NCBI RefSeq assembly: GCF_002788215.1
Contig: NZ_CP024845.1
Location: 558,001 to 622,000 of the forward strand
Direction: 5' to 3'
From: Halohasta litchfieldiae
GTDB lineage: Archaea; Halobacteriota; Halobacteria; Halobacteriales; Haloferacaceae
DNA: 64,000 nucleotides
Positions 33,701 to 42,947 of the stretch are shown piece after piece; the first letter of the stretch is position 1; each line of letters starts with the position of its first letter. The position numbers were made by a program, and so were the translations under genes. The notes under the pieces are model-generated. The model saw nothing but the letters and a program-made list of their open reading frames with translations. It had not been told where the DNA came from and did no database searches.

Positions 33701-34924
33701 ATGTCACGTAGCCCGTCGCTTCCGGACCGCCCACGGCTGGACCTAGACCCCGAGATGTCGACTGCCGAGCGGCTCGATGCGATCCGTAAGCACTTCTTTC
33801 GGCTTGTCGAGGTCAACGACGAACTCGACGACCGGCTCACCGACGCCAGCGACCGCCGCAACGATCTCCAAGAGGAGGTCTCCCAACTTAAGGACCACAA
33901 CGAGGCGCTCAAAACCTCGGCGCTCTATATCGCCAGCGTCGAAGAGCTAACTGACGACCAGAGTCTCGTTATCAAACAGCACGGCAACAATCAGGAGGTG
34001 CTGACCGAGGTCTCCCCGCAGCTCTACGAGGAGATTGAATCGGGCGACCGCGTTGCGATCAACGAATCGTTCGGCGTCCAGATGGTGCTGGACGACGAAA
34101 CCGACTCACGGGCACAGGCGATGGAGGTCACCGAGTCGCCCGACGTCCGCTACGAGGATATCGGTGGGATCGATGATCAGGTCCGGGAGGTCCGGGAGGC
34201 CGTCGAGGACCCAATCGACAACCCCGAGCAGTTCGAACAGGTCGGTATCGAGCCGCCGTCGGGCGTCCTCCTCCACGGTCCACCGGGCACCGGCAAAACG
34301 ATGCTGGCGAAGGCCGTCGCCAACGAAAGCGATGCGACGTTCATCAAGATGACCGGCTCCGAGCTGGTTCAGAAATTCATCGGCGAAGGTGCGCGGCTGG
34401 TCCGGGATCTGTTCCAGCTGGCGGCCGAAGAGGAGCCGGCGGTCGTCTTCATCGACGAGATCGACGCCATCGCCTCCCGGCGCACTGATTCAAAGACCTC
34501 CGGGGACGCCGAGGTCCAGCGAACGATGATGCAACTGCTCTCGGAGATGGATGGCTTCGACGACCGCGGCGAGATCCGCATTATGGCGGCGACCAACCGC
34601 TTCGACATGCTGGACGAGGCCATCCTGCGTCCCGGCCGATTTGATCGGCTTATCGAAGTACCGAAGCCCGGCGTCGAGGGCCGGGAGAAAATACTCGAAA
34701 TCCACAGTCGAGAGATCAACGTCGACCCCGAGATCGACTTCGCCGAACTTGCCGAGGAACTCGACGACTACAGTGGCGCGGACATCGAGAGCCTCGTGAC
34801 CGAGGCCGGGATGTTCGCGATCCGCAACGACCGGACGACGGTCACCCGCGAGGATATCGACTACGCCCGCGAGAAACTCTCCCGTGGCGAGACCGAACAC
34901 GGCGTCGTTCGCTACCAGTACTAG
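33701..34924 (+). CDS. pan: Proteasome-activating nucleotidase PAN, 407 aa
   Basis: AAA+ ring ATPase that unfolds proteins for the 20S proteasome. N-terminal coiled coil (about residues 25-75), OB domain, then AAA+ domain with Walker A GPPGTGKT, Walker B VVFIDEIDAI, the SRH region MAATNRFDMLDEAILRPGRFD, and the pore-loop-like KFIGEGARLVRDLF. The C-terminus ends VVRYQY. The canonical HbYX gate-opening motif needs Tyr as the second-last residue, but here it is Gln, so docking may differ. Haloarchaea usually have two PAN paralogues; I cannot tell which this is. Confidence 0.93.
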   Translation: MSRSPSLPDRPRLDLDPEMSTAERLDAIRKHFFRLVEVNDELDDRLTDASDRRNDLQEEVSQLKDHNEALKTSALYIASVEELTDDQSLVIKQHGNNQEVLTEVSPQLYEEIESGDRVAINESFGVQMVLDDETDSRAQAMEVTESPDVRYEDIGGIDDQVREVREAVEDPIDNPEQFEQVGIEPPSGVLLHGPPGTGKTMLAKAVANESDATFIKMTGSELVQKFIGEGARLVRDLFQLAAEEEPAVVFIDEIDAIASRRTDSKTSGDAEVQRTMMQLLSEMDGFDDRGEIRIMAATNRFDMLDEAILRPGRFDRLIEVPKPGVEGREKILEIHSREINVDPEIDFAELAEELDDYSGADIESLVTEAGMFAIRNDRTTVTREDIDYAREKLSRGETEHGVVRYQY

Positions 34925-34981
34925 TTCCAGTTCCGACTGCAATTCGTAACCGATTACCGCCCCGACCGCCGTTTCTCAGTA

Positions 34982-35461
34982 ATGACCACTATTCACGTCG
35001 CAGGTGGGGTGGGTGTCGCGCCGACCGAGATGTCGGCCTACGATGCCGCGCTTGCCGACGCGAATCTGCATAACTACAACCTGATCACGGTCTCGTCGGT
35101 GATTCCAGCCGACGGCCAGCTTGCGGTCGTCGACGAGGCCCCCGACCTCGGCCCAGCGGGGAACCAACTCACGGTCGTTCAGGGGAAAATCGTCGCTGGA
35201 CCTGACACCGACACAGAGTCGATTACGACTGGCATTGGCTGGGCGACCGGTCCCGGTCCCGGACTGTTTTACGAGGCCTCGGGGACCGACCGCGAGGCAG
35301 TCGCCGAGGAGATTCGTCAGGGGCTGGCGGCCGGCTGTGAACTCCGCGAGTGGACGTTCACCGAGCAAGATCAGAAGCTGTCGACTGCCGAGCCGGTCGA
35401 CGGGAGCTACACGGCCGCAGTTGTGCTGGCGGCCTACGGTGACAGCGAGCCGATCCTGTAG
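34982..35461 (+). CDS. pdaD: Pyruvoyl-dependent arginine decarboxylase, 159 aa
   Basis: Converts arginine to agmatine, used in polyamine and, in archaea, tRNA-Ile2 agmatidine synthesis. The proenzyme self-cleaves at a Ser-Ser pair to make the pyruvoyl group. The site is visible in NLITVSSVIPADG (Ser38-Ser39). GIGWATGPGPGLFYEASG is the conserved second block. Length about 160 aa is typical. It follows pan after 57 bp with an independent short AT-rich region. Confidence 0.93.
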   Translation: MTTIHVAGGVGVAPTEMSAYDAALADANLHNYNLITVSSVIPADGQLAVVDEAPDLGPAGNQLTVVQGKIVAGPDTDTESITTGIGWATGPGPGLFYEASGTDREAVAEEIRQGLAAGCELREWTFTEQDQKLSTAEPVDGSYTAAVVLAAYGDSEPIL

Positions 35462-35543
35462 GGCGGCTGTGGTCGCTGAAACGGTCGTCTGCCCCCGGCG
35501 ACGCCTTTTTACGACCACCACACCAATACTGAGTAACGATCAT

Positions 35544-35921
35544 ATGAATGGAAACTACACGGGGTCCGGGGGACCGCCGGTTGGTGGGGACCAGTCGCCG
35601 AACGCCGAAGAGCTGTCGGGTGGGCAGAAAGACGCCCTCCGACATGCCGTTGCCGGCATCGTCGACGAGACACAGTCGTATCTCCCAGAGGGGTACCATG
35701 TCGGCTCCGAGCTGACCTCCGGCAGCGGTGCGACCGCGACGGTGGCGGTCGATCCGCCGGCGGGTCACCCGGTAACGGCGGGCTACTCACCGACGCCCGA
35801 AGATCTGGAATCCGGACTTGACGTCGACACACAGCAAGAGGTCGCACAGGGACTTGCGGCCAGTGCTGTGATGCAGGTGATGGACGCTGTCGGTGACAAC
35901 ATTACGCCAACAGCCCGATAG
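35544..35921 (+). CDS. Conserved haloarchaeal protein, 125 aa, unknown function
   Basis: Small soluble protein starting MNGNYTGSGGPPVGGDQSPN, with a helical acidic core (about residues 25-50), a Pro/Gly-rich middle and a C-terminal QGLAASAVMQVMDAV helix. It resembles a haloarchaea-specific conserved family (of the DUF5811 type), without known function. No membrane segment, cysteine or catalytic motif. A TTTTTACG element about 30 bp upstream may serve as TATA box, and a T5 tract (35931-35937 region) follows the stop. Confidence 0.7.
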   Translation: MNGNYTGSGGPPVGGDQSPNAEELSGGQKDALRHAVAGIVDETQSYLPEGYHVGSELTSGSGATATVAVDPPAGHPVTAGYSPTPEDLESGLDVDTQQEVAQGLAASAVMQVMDAVGDNITPTAR

Positions 35922-35952
35922 CAGTTTTTAGGCTCGTTCGAGAACAGCTATT

Positions 35953-36222
35953 TCAATCAGCCTGATGTGACCGTTCGTGGAGTCGTGGCTCTCGACTGTT
36001 GGATCTAGACATAATCCGTGCGACTGCGTACACACTGTAGCCAATAAGTCCCGCAGCGATAGCTGCGCCGAGAGCGACGCCGACGAACTGCGGGACTGAG
36101 AACAAGAAGACACTGCTGAGGCCTGCCAACAGTGCGAGCGGTATCGCTGCCAGTAGGAGATCAAACTGTGAGGGCCGTCGATCACCGTCTGCCGTCTCAA
36201 CTTGTGAGTGGTTCCGACTCAT
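35953..36222 (-). CDS. Small two-helix membrane protein, 89 aa, unknown
   Basis: Polar N-terminus (MSRNHSQVETADGD), two strongly hydrophobic segments (about residues 21-42 and 45-68) and a polar Arg/His tail. Not a recognised family. It converges on the 125-aa gene and has a long AT-rich intergenic region upstream containing its likely promoter. Function cannot be inferred. Confidence 0.55.
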   Translation of the reverse strand: MSRNHSQVETADGDRRPSQFDLLLAAIPLALLAGLSSVFLFSVPQFVGVALGAAIAAGLIGYSVYAVARIMSRSNSREPRLHERSHQAD

Positions 36223-36355
36223 CCGCTATCTCTCTAATTATATTTAATTAGCCGTTCCACTTATATTCTTACATATTACGGTAGTCGTGTCTGTCATCAC
36301 GAACAGAGTGTGTCGACTGTAATCGAGACTGTCACAAGTATTCGAGACGGCCGAA

Positions 36356-36371
36356 ACCCACCGAGGTGGGT
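36356..36371. other. Perfect 7-bp inverted repeat in the 36223-36459 gap
   Basis: ACCCACC, two bases, GGTGGGT. It lies in a 237-bp gap between a membrane-protein gene and infB that is otherwise AT-rich and gene-free. It could be part of a small RNA or a terminator stem; nothing decides. Confidence 0.4.
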
Positions 36372-36412
36372 GTGAACAGTGGTTGGTCAGTCAGGGTCCG
36401 ATTCGCCCACGA

Positions 36413-36419
36413 CAAAAAT
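36413..36419 (-). terminator. T-rich terminator of infB
   Basis: On the minus strand a CTATTTTTG run lies about 40 bp after the infB stop codon. T-tracts of this kind are sufficient for termination in many archaea. Confidence 0.45.
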
Positions 36420-36459
36420 AGGTTAGATTTACTTATATGTCTGGATAGAATCAGCGACT

Positions 36460-38247
36460 CTACTTCCCCCAGAACGGGTCGCGTTTCCGGCGCTTGTTGA
36501 GATAGCCGGAGAGTGCCTCCAGTTCGTCGGCCGGAATATCGTCCGACAGCTCCTGTTCAAGGATTTTAGCGTGTTTTTCGGGCAGGTCGACCCACAGCTC
36601 GTCGCCTTCCTCGATCTGTCGACCCACGGTCGGCCCATCAATCGCGATACTCACTCGCTGGCCAGCCCGTGCCTCCGAGACGTCTTCGCCCTGCAACTGG
36701 ATCCCCGAGAGTTCGCCCACACGGTTCGGCTCGTTGTTCTCGAATTTGGCGACGTTGGTGTTGTTTTTGACCGTCCCGGACATGATCTCGACGCCGACGA
36801 CCGCCGGATCGGACTGCCGGAAGGTGTGGTCCTGCAGAATTTGGAACCGGGCGGGCCGGATGATCTTGTCGAGAATCGTCTCCTGTTGGGACCGCTTCAT
36901 CTCCTCGACGTACTCGTCGTACTCCTCGACGAGTTGGTAGATGACGTCATCGTCGAACAGTCGCACGTCGGACTGTTCGAGTTCGCGTTCGGCGTTCGGC
37001 AGTACGTCGACGTTGAACCCCAGAATCGTTTTGTTCTCGACCTCGCGGGCGGTGCCGGCGACCGCAACGTCGCGGGGTGCGATGTCGCCGACCTCCGCGC
37101 GGAGGATCGGGATCTCGGCCTCTTCGAGGGCGTTGGCCATCGCTTCGAGGCTGCCGAGGGTGTCGGCCTTGACGACGACGCCCTCCTCTTGGGTGTCGAC
37201 CTCGATCTCTGCGAGTTCGGCTTTGACTTCGGCGATAACCTCGTCCTCAGAGCGGTCACGGACGACGCGAACGGGCGCGCCGGCGATTGCCTTATCGAGA
37301 TCCGGCGCGGCGATCTTGACACCCGCGGCCGCGCCGACCGATTCGACGCGCTCGAAGCGTTTTTCGACCCGAATTTCCGCATTGGGCCGCGGCTGTAGGA
37401 GCGCCCGAACCTCGGTGACGATTGGCTCGTCGCTCGCGCCGACGACGATGGTATCGCCCTCGCGGATGATGCCATCGTAGACCACGACATCGAGGGTTGC
37501 GCCGAACCCCTGTTGATCTTTGACTTCGAGGACGGTTCCCTCGCCGGGGCCCTCGACATCGATCTCCATTTCGGCTTTCATGAACCGCTGGGAGAGCCCC
37601 ATCAGCACGGCGAGGATGTCCGGAACGCCCTCGCCGGTGAGCGCCGAACAGGGGACGACGCCGATGTTGTTCTGGAAGTTCTGGACGCGCCAGTAGAAAT
37701 CCGCCGAGAAATCCCGATCCGAGAGTTGGCCGATGAGTTCGTAGAGGTTCTCGTCAAGTCGACTGCGGGCCGAATCGCTTTGGCCGTCGTAGCTGGGCTT
37801 GATCGGCGAATCCTCAACTGGGTTCCAGCCCGGTGTCGTGTCGACCTTGTTGGCGGCGACAACGAAGGGGGTGCCGGTTCGCTGGAGGATGTCGATTGCC
37901 TCCTCGGTCTGGGGTTGGAACCCGTCGTTGACGTCGACGACAAGGATCGCGATATCCGCAAGGGCACCGCCACGCGCTCGGAGCGTCGAAAACGAGTGGT
38001 GCCCCGGCGTGTCGATAAACAGCAGTCCGGGGAGATCGAAATCGGTGGGTTGGACGAGACTCCCGGCCATCTCGGAGATGGTTTCGAGGGGGACCGCCGT
38101 TGCACCGATATGTTGGGTAATCGCCCCGGCTTCGCCGTCGCTGACCGCCGAGCCGCGGATCTTGTCGAGTAAACTGGTCTTGCCGTGGTCGACGTGGCCG
38201 AGGACGGCGACGATGGGTGTACGTAACGAGTTGGCTTGATCAGACAT
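36460..38247 (-). CDS. infB: Translation initiation factor aIF5B (IF-2), 595 aa
   Basis: GTPase that promotes ribosomal subunit joining. G1 [17 protein letters not shown]3 [12 protein letters not shown], and G4 NKVD are at the N-terminal end, followed by the EF-Tu-like domain II, an alpha/beta domain and the C-terminal domain ending [11 protein letters not shown]. No intein interrupts the GTPase domain, in contrast to some archaeal homologues. Start at the ATG at 38247 ([13 protein letters not shown]) because the alternative at 38262 runs into a TATA-like element. Single gene. Confidence 0.96.
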   Translation of the reverse strand: MSDQANSLRTPIVAVLGHVDHGKTSLLDKIRGSAVSDGEAGAITQHIGATAVPLETISEMAGSLVQPTDFDLPGLLFIDTPGHHSFSTLRARGGALADIAILVVDVNDGFQPQTEEAIDILQRTGTPFVVAANKVDTTPGWNPVEDSPIKPSYDGQSDSARSRLDENLYELIGQLSDRDFSADFYWRVQNFQNNIGVVPCSALTGEGVPDILAVLMGLSQRFMKAEMEIDVEGPGEGTVLEVKDQQGFGATLDVVVYDGIIREGDTIVVGASDEPIVTEVRALLQPRPNAEIRVEKRFERVESVGAAAGVKIAAPDLDKAIAGAPVRVVRDRSEDEVIAEVKAELAEIEVDTQEEGVVVKADTLGSLEAMANALEEAEIPILRAEVGDIAPRDVAVAGTAREVENKTILGFNVDVLPNAERELEQSDVRLFDDDVIYQLVEEYDEYVEEMKRSQQETILDKIIRPARFQILQDHTFRQSDPAVVGVEIMSGTVKNNTNVAKFENNEPNRVGELSGIQLQGEDVSEARAGQRVSIAIDGPTVGRQIEEGDELWVDLPEKHAKILEQELSDDIPADELEALSGYLNKRRKRDPFWGK

Positions 38248-38268
38248 GGAATAAAACCTCAAAAGGTC

Positions 38269-38276
38269 GCTTTATG
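38269..38276 (-). promoter_or_regulatory. TATA box of infB
   Basis: On the minus strand TCATAAAG lies about 25 bp before the ATG at 38247. Confidence 0.45.
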
Positions 38277-38349
38277 AGAGTTCAGTGTGGCGTTGGTGTT
38301 AAGTGTTTCAACTTTCGGTCCACGGCGCGGCGCGATGTGGTCGGTGCCG

Positions 38350-40209
38350 TTAGTTGTGTGGATGGAACCGTCGGACTGCCCCTTCGACGGCCTCGTGTCG
38401 ACCGAGGAACGTGACGTGATCGCCGTAGTCGAGTTCCTCGTCAGCGGAGGGAACGTGTGTTTCCTCACCCCGGCCGATGACAGCGATGATACAGCCATCC
38501 GGGATCGCACTGTTGACCTCACGTATCGTCTGGCCGACGAGATCGTCGGCGGTGAGTTCGATCTCTTGGACGTCGTGGCCCTCGCCGAGTTTGGTCATCC
38601 AGTGGGCGAGTTCCGGCCGTTCGATCTCGTTGTCGATCGACCACGCGGTCGCCTCGGAGGCACTGATTGCGGTCACGTCCAGCGATTCGAACGTTTGGAC
38701 GTTTTCGGGTTCGTTGACCCGCGCCAACACGTTCTCGATACCGAACTTGGTGCGGGCGATCTGGGCCACAAGCAGGTTGGTATCGTCATCACCAGTGACC
38801 GCAACCACTCGTTTTGCATTTCCGGTTCCGACCGCTTCGAGCACGTCGGTTTCGGTCCCGTCGCCCTGTCGGGCCGTGTGGCCTGCTTTTTGGAGTTGGT
38901 CGACAGTCTCCTGATCGGTATCGAGGATGACGACGTTTTCGCCACGGTTCTCCAGTCGTTCGGCGAGCATGCGGCCGACGCGGCCGCCGCCGATGAGGAT
39001 TGTGCGCATAGGGATGACGTTGAGTGCGGTTGCGATCTGGCGGGCGAGTCCGGCCTGGAGGATGACAGTCACGAGAATGACCAAAAAGACGGTTCCGGCG
39101 AGGATTTGGGCCTCGTCGAACTGTCCGGCTCCCTGGAGCTCAATCGCAAAGAGGGTGGCAATGCTGGCGGGGATGATTCCACGCGGGCCGACGAGACTCA
39201 CGAACACCATCTCGTTGCGGCTGAACTGTGGATCGCGTGCCGAAAGCAGGACGACAAGTGGGCGAATGACGAGTGTGACGACGACAACAACACCGATTCC
39301 GCCGATGCCGAGGCCCAACAGCGCGTCGAACTCGATCAGCGCGGCCAGTGCGATGAACACGATCGCTAGGACGATCAGTGTCAGATCCCGGTTGAAGTCG
39401 TGGATCGACTCGCGGTGTGGGAGGTCCATGTTGCCCATGATAAGTCCGGCAGCAGCCACTGCTGCAACACCCGTTTCCGGAAACAGTGCCTCCGAAACCC
39501 CGTAGGCGAGAATCACCGCCGACAGCACGACGAGCCGGGCGACACGGGGGGCGTCATCGGCCGGGATCGTCATCCAGACGAGCAGCGCCCGGATACTGAT
39601 GGCGACCGCAGCACCGACACCGACGCCAACGGCCAGTCGGGCCAGAAAGCCGCCGGGGAGCGCCAGTGGCATCGACTCGACGACTAGCGTCTCGAAGACG
39701 ACGATAGCGAGGATCGCCGCAGTCACATCGTTGAAAATCCCCTCGGCCTCGAAGGTGGTCTCGACATGTTCACGGACCGTAATCACGTCCAAAATCGGCG
39801 TGATGACGGTCGGTCCGGTTGCGATCAAAAGCGAGCCGATGAGCAACGAGAGCCCCCAGTCGGTCCCGAGAAACACCCGGACGGCCAGTGCCGTGCCGAG
39901 GAACATCACCAGCGCACCGACTGTCGTCAGTCCGGTGATGGCTTTCGGGGCCAACTGGAGTTTCTTTCGGCGGAGCTGAAAGGCTCCATCGAAGACGATG
40001 ATCGCCACACTGAGCCCGACGATCGTCGACAGTCCCTCCCCGAACGTCTCGGATGTCACAAGCCCCAGTCCGGACGGCCCGAGTCCGACACCAATCAGAA
40101 TGAGAAACAGGGCACTCGGGATTTTGAGGCGTTTGGCGACCACTTGGGCCCCGATGCCGAGGGCCAAAATAATCGCGGTGACGGTGAGCACACTGGAGGA
40201 CACGGACAT
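38350..40209 (-). CDS. CPA-type cation:proton antiporter with TrkA regulatory domains, 619 aa
   Basis: Membrane transporter, probably Na+ or K+/H+ exchange. Residues about 1-385 form 12-13 hydrophobic helices of the NhaP/KefB type, with conserved stretches such as IGVGLGPSGLG, VIVFDGAFQLRR and FVSLVGPRGIIPA. A TrkA-N nucleotide-binding domain follows (ILIGGGRVGRMLAERLENRG) and then a TrkA-C domain near the C-terminus (IREVNSAIPDGCIIAVIGRG). These RCK-like domains suggest gating by NAD(H) or nucleotides. Start at the ATG at 40209. Single gene, divergent from the PRC-barrel gene. Confidence 0.9.
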   Translation of the reverse strand: MSVSSSVLTVTAIILALGIGAQVVAKRLKIPSALFLILIGVGLGPSGLGLVTSETFGEGLSTIVGLSVAIIVFDGAFQLRRKKLQLAPKAITGLTTVGALVMFLGTALAVRVFLGTDWGLSLLIGSLLIATGPTVITPILDVITVREHVETTFEAEGIFNDVTAAILAIVVFETLVVESMPLALPGGFLARLAVGVGVGAAVAISIRALLVWMTIPADDAPRVARLVVLSAVILAYGVSEALFPETGVAAVAAAGLIMGNMDLPHRESIHDFNRDLTLIVLAIVFIALAALIEFDALLGLGIGGIGVVVVVTLVIRPLVVLLSARDPQFSRNEMVFVSLVGPRGIIPASIATLFAIELQGAGQFDEAQILAGTVFLVILVTVILQAGLARQIATALNVIPMRTILIGGGRVGRMLAERLENRGENVVILDTDQETVDQLQKAGHTARQGDGTETDVLEAVGTGNAKRVVAVTGDDDTNLLVAQIARTKFGIENVLARVNEPENVQTFESLDVTAISASEATAWSIDNEIERPELAHWMTKLGEGHDVQEIELTADDLVGQTIREVNSAIPDGCIIAVIGRGEETHVPSADEELDYGDHVTFLGRHEAVEGAVRRFHPHN

Positions 40210-40288
40210 TACAATAGACGCGTGGAGTACTGATAACAACTTGGTAGGTTCGAAGAGCGACAGACAGTCGTCAGACGGTCCCCGTGGT

Positions 40289-40298
40289 GTTTATATAA
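40289..40298 (+). promoter_or_regulatory. TATA box of the PRC-barrel/nob1 pair
   Basis: GTTTATATAA is centred 26 bp before the ATG at 40320, so a leaderless mRNA is predicted. Confidence 0.6.
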
Positions 40299-40319
40299 TT
40301 CCGTCCGGTTAGCAGAGGT

Positions 40320-40565
40320 ATGGTAGACATACTCGCCGAAAACCTCTCCGGGAAAGCGGTGATGGGGACGGATGGCACCGAACTCGGTGATCTGTACAAC
40401 ATTACGATGGAGATGAAGACGGGCGGGCTTCGCAGCCTGCTTGTCGTTCCCAACGAGGGGATTTCGGCCCACGCTGTCGGCTTCGATACCGACGAGGCCG
40501 GTCGACTCAAGATCCCTATCAGTGGTGTTCAGGCCGTCAAAGACTACATCGTCGTCTCTCGCTAA
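40320..40565 (+). CDS. PRC-barrel domain protein, 81 aa
   Basis: A single PRC-barrel domain, the fold found in RimM-type ribosome assembly factors and archaeal small proteins. Conserved pieces are ILAENLSGKAVMGTDGTELGDLYNI and KIPISGVQAVKDYIVV. Stand-alone archaeal PRC-barrels have been linked to RNA processing and cell division (CdpB-like), but the role of this one is not decided. It is 3 bp ahead of nob1, so co-translation is likely; a ribosome-biogenesis link is the natural inference. Confidence 0.85.
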   Translation: MVDILAENLSGKAVMGTDGTELGDLYNITMEMKTGGLRSLLVVPNEGISAHAVGFDTDEAGRLKIPISGVQAVKDYIVVSR

Positions 40566-40568
40566 CGA

Positions 40569-41027
40569 ATGGAAATCCTCGACACGTCGGCTTTTATTCA
40601 CGAGTATCACACTGACGACGAGACGGCCTCCGTTCCGCAGGTCCACGAGGAACTGGAAGGCGAACACGCCTTCCGGTTCGACGCCGAGGAGGGTGCCGGA
40701 ATGCATATCCACATTCCCGCCGATGGCACCACCGAGAAAGTCCAACGCGTCGCCACCGAAACCGGCGACGCCGACGAACTCTCGGAGACCGACTTGCTTT
40801 TGGTTTCGGCCGCGTTCGAACTCGACGGCACGCTCGTCACCGACGACTACGCGATGCAGAACGTCGCCGAGCGACTGAACGTCTCGGTCCAAGTCATCGC
40901 CCGCGACGGCATTACCGAACAGCGCGACTGGCAGTTCCAGTGTGCCGGCTGTGGCCGCACCTTCGACGACGACCACGAGCGGTGCCCGATCTGTGGCAGC
41001 GACCTTACACGCAAAAACCCGGCCTAA
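40569..41027 (+). CDS. nob1: NOB1-family ribosome-maturation endonuclease, 152 aa
   Basis: Cuts the 3' end of pre-16S rRNA. N-terminal PIN domain: the first acidic residue in MEILDTSAFI (Asp5), later acidic positions in LSETDLLLVSA and GTLVTDDYAMQNVA. The C-terminal zinc ribbon has CAGCGRTF and CPICGSDL (two CxxC pairs). Length matches archaeal NOB1. Downstream partner of the PRC-barrel gene. The stop converges on the CPBP gene 10 bp away. Confidence 0.93.
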   Translation: MEILDTSAFIHEYHTDDETASVPQVHEELEGEHAFRFDAEEGAGMHIHIPADGTTEKVQRVATETGDADELSETDLLLVSAAFELDGTLVTDDYAMQNVAERLNVSVQVIARDGITEQRDWQFQCAGCGRTFDDDHERCPICGSDLTRKNPA

Positions 41028-41037
41028 CTGTCGCTGT

Positions 41038-41772
41038 TTACAGGAGGCCGATTTCGCCCAGATACAGCAGTGCGAACAGTGTCCCGTTGTAGCTGCCGTG
41101 AATCACGGACGGAACCACGATGTTTTGGGTGTAGTCGTACAGATAGCCAAGCACGAGACCGAGCACTCCTGCCAGCAGTGCATACGAGAGTTGGGCACCG
41201 AACCCGCCGCTCACCGCGGGAATATGGATCAGCCCGAACAGCACGGTGGCGAGGATAATCGCCGGCCAGCGTCCCCACGATTCTCTGAGCCGACCCTGTA
41301 CGGCGCCTCGAAACAAGAGTTCCTCGGCGGGACCCACCAACAGCAGTGAGACGGGGACCATAAGCAGATAGTAGAGCGGATCGCCGACGCCCGCGGTCAC
41401 TGCCTGATTGGCACCCGGCGAGAAGTTCGCCCACTGGAGCAGTTGGTTGATCACATACTGTCCACCCAACAGGACGAGTGTGCCGCCGACGATAACTCCG
41501 ACACTGCGAGGGGTGGGAAGCATCAGCCTGACCAGCCTGTCGGTGTCGACGACCCGCAGATACAGCGCGACAACACCAATTATCGTTAGGAGTTGGATGG
41601 CTGTTTGGGTGATCCCGACGATATTGGTCGAGACCACCGAGCCGACGAGTGATATCACCAGTGGGTCGGTGGCTGCTTTGGTGATATTCGCTGCCAAATA
41701 GGCACCGAAGATAACGAGAATAGCTTCACCGATGTGTTGGAGTCGACGGCCGGTCGGTGCTGACTGCGCCAT
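41038..41772 (-). CDS. CPBP-family intramembrane metalloprotease, 244 aa
   Basis: Second Abi/CAAX-type membrane protease of the window, shorter than the lonB-linked one and without its acidic linker. About seven hydrophobic spans. Motifs: PAEELLFRGAVQGRL (EExxxR), FGLIHIP (FxxxH) and HGSYNGT (HxxxN). Substrate unknown. Single gene, divergent from the M29-like peptidase. Confidence 0.85.
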   Translation of the reverse strand: MAQSAPTGRRLQHIGEAILVIFGAYLAANITKAATDPLVISLVGSVVSTNIVGITQTAIQLLTIIGVVALYLRVVDTDRLVRLMLPTPRSVGVIVGGTLVLLGGQYVINQLLQWANFSPGANQAVTAGVGDPLYYLLMVPVSLLLVGPAEELLFRGAVQGRLRESWGRWPAIILATVLFGLIHIPAVSGGFGAQLSYALLAGVLGLVLGYLYDYTQNIVVPSVIHGSYNGTLFALLYLGEIGLL

Positions 41773-41876
41773 TACTGCCGCTGTCTACGACCGGGCGACT
41801 GTTAGAGACACCGATTTGGCTGATCCACCCCTCAAACGACAGAAAGGGATAACCCGCGCCGATAGCAATGACACCT

Positions 41877-42827
41877 ATGAGCGACGCCGAGCTACGAGCG
41901 GCCGCCGAGACGGCACTCACCCAGTGTCTCAATCTCGGCCCAGCCGAGACCTGTCTGATTGTCACCGACGACAAACGCGAACGAATTGGCGAGACCCTCT
42001 ACACTGTCGCCAGCGAGATCACCGACGACCCAGTGATCGTCCGCTACCCACCCGGAGAACAGCACGGTACCGAGCCACCCGAACCTATCGCAGCAGCCCT
42101 CCGCGAGGCCGATGTCTTCCTCGCACCGACGACAAAGAGTTTGAGTCATACCCGCGCCCGCGGGGCCGCCTGCGAGGCCGGTGCCCGCGGTGCAACCCTA
42201 CCCGGAATCACCGAATCAGTGTTCACGAAGGGATTGGACGCCGACTACGAGGCTATCGACGCCCACTCGCAGGCCATGCACGAACAGGTGGTTGAGGCCG
42301 ACGAGATCCGGGTCACCTCGCCACAGGGCACCGATATCACGTTCCAGATCGGCGACCGTGAGTGGCTCCTCGACACCGGAATCGTCCACGAGGCGGGTGG
42401 GTTCTCGAACCTCCCGGCGGGCGAAATCTTCGTCAGCCCAGAGAGTGCAACCGGCACCTACGTTGTCGACGGGACGATGCGACCCCACGGCCTGCTCGAT
42501 GCCGACCAGCGACTCCGGTTCGAGGTCGAAGACGGCTACGTGACCGAGATTTCGGACGACGAAATCCGCGAGCAGATCGAGACCGCCGCCGAAGCGGCCG
42601 GGCAAGCGGCCTACAATCTCGCCGAGTTGGGAATCGGAACGAATGTCGGGGTCGACGACCTCGTCGGATCGGTTCTCTTGGACGAGAAGGCCGCCGGGAC
42701 CGTCCACATTGCTATCGGTGACAACGCCTCAATTGGCGGCGAAACCGATGCGCCGCTTCATCTGGACGGGATTCTGCGGGAGCCGACTGTCTTTGCGGAT
42801 GGCGTCGAACTGGAACTACCGGCGTAG
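41877..42827 (+). CDS. M29-like aminopeptidase (leucyl aminopeptidase family), 316 aa
   Basis: Probably a cytoplasmic metal-dependent exopeptidase. The C-terminal half matches aminopeptidase T/M29 architecture: FSNLPAGEIFVSPES, DGTMRPHG, then TVHIAIGDNASIGG, APLHLDGILREPTVF ending the protein. The N-terminal part is the less conserved substrate domain. I prefer the ATG at 41877 (MSDAELR) over the one at 41868, since a GGGATAACC element sits about 27 bp before it. The stop codon lies inside a long stem-loop (42823-42883). Confidence 0.75.
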   Translation: MSDAELRAAAETALTQCLNLGPAETCLIVTDDKRERIGETLYTVASEITDDPVIVRYPPGEQHGTEPPEPIAAALREADVFLAPTTKSLSHTRARGAACEAGARGATLPGITESVFTKGLDADYEAIDAHSQAMHEQVVEADEIRVTSPQGTDITFQIGDREWLLDTGIVHEAGGFSNLPAGEIFVSPESATGTYVVDGTMRPHGLLDADQRLRFEVEDGYVTEISDDEIREQIETAAEAAGQAAYNLAELGIGTNVGVDDLVGSVLLDEKAAGTVHIAIGDNASIGGETDAPLHLDGILREPTVFADGVELELPA

Positions 42828-42883
42828 TCGGTGGCTACTGCTGGAGTAGTCGACCCCTACTCCACGAGTAGCCGTCGACTACG
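42823..42883 (+). other. Long stem-loop spanning the peptidase stop codon
   Basis: 42823-42839 pairs with 42867-42883 (17 bp with two G-U pairs). A 2x2 internal loop follows, then 42842-42849 pairs with 42857-42864 (8 bp) closing a 7-nt loop. That is about 25 base pairs in 61 nt. The G-U pairs form only in plus-strand RNA. The TAG stop (42825-42827) is inside the stem. A T5 tract lies some 45 bp further on. It may be a terminator, a 3'-end processing site or a structured RNA. Confidence 0.7.
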
Positions 42884-42947
42884 GTAGCCAGCCACATACC
42901 GCCGCTACAAGCACGACTTTTTACCCACAGCCCTCGGAGGACGACCT

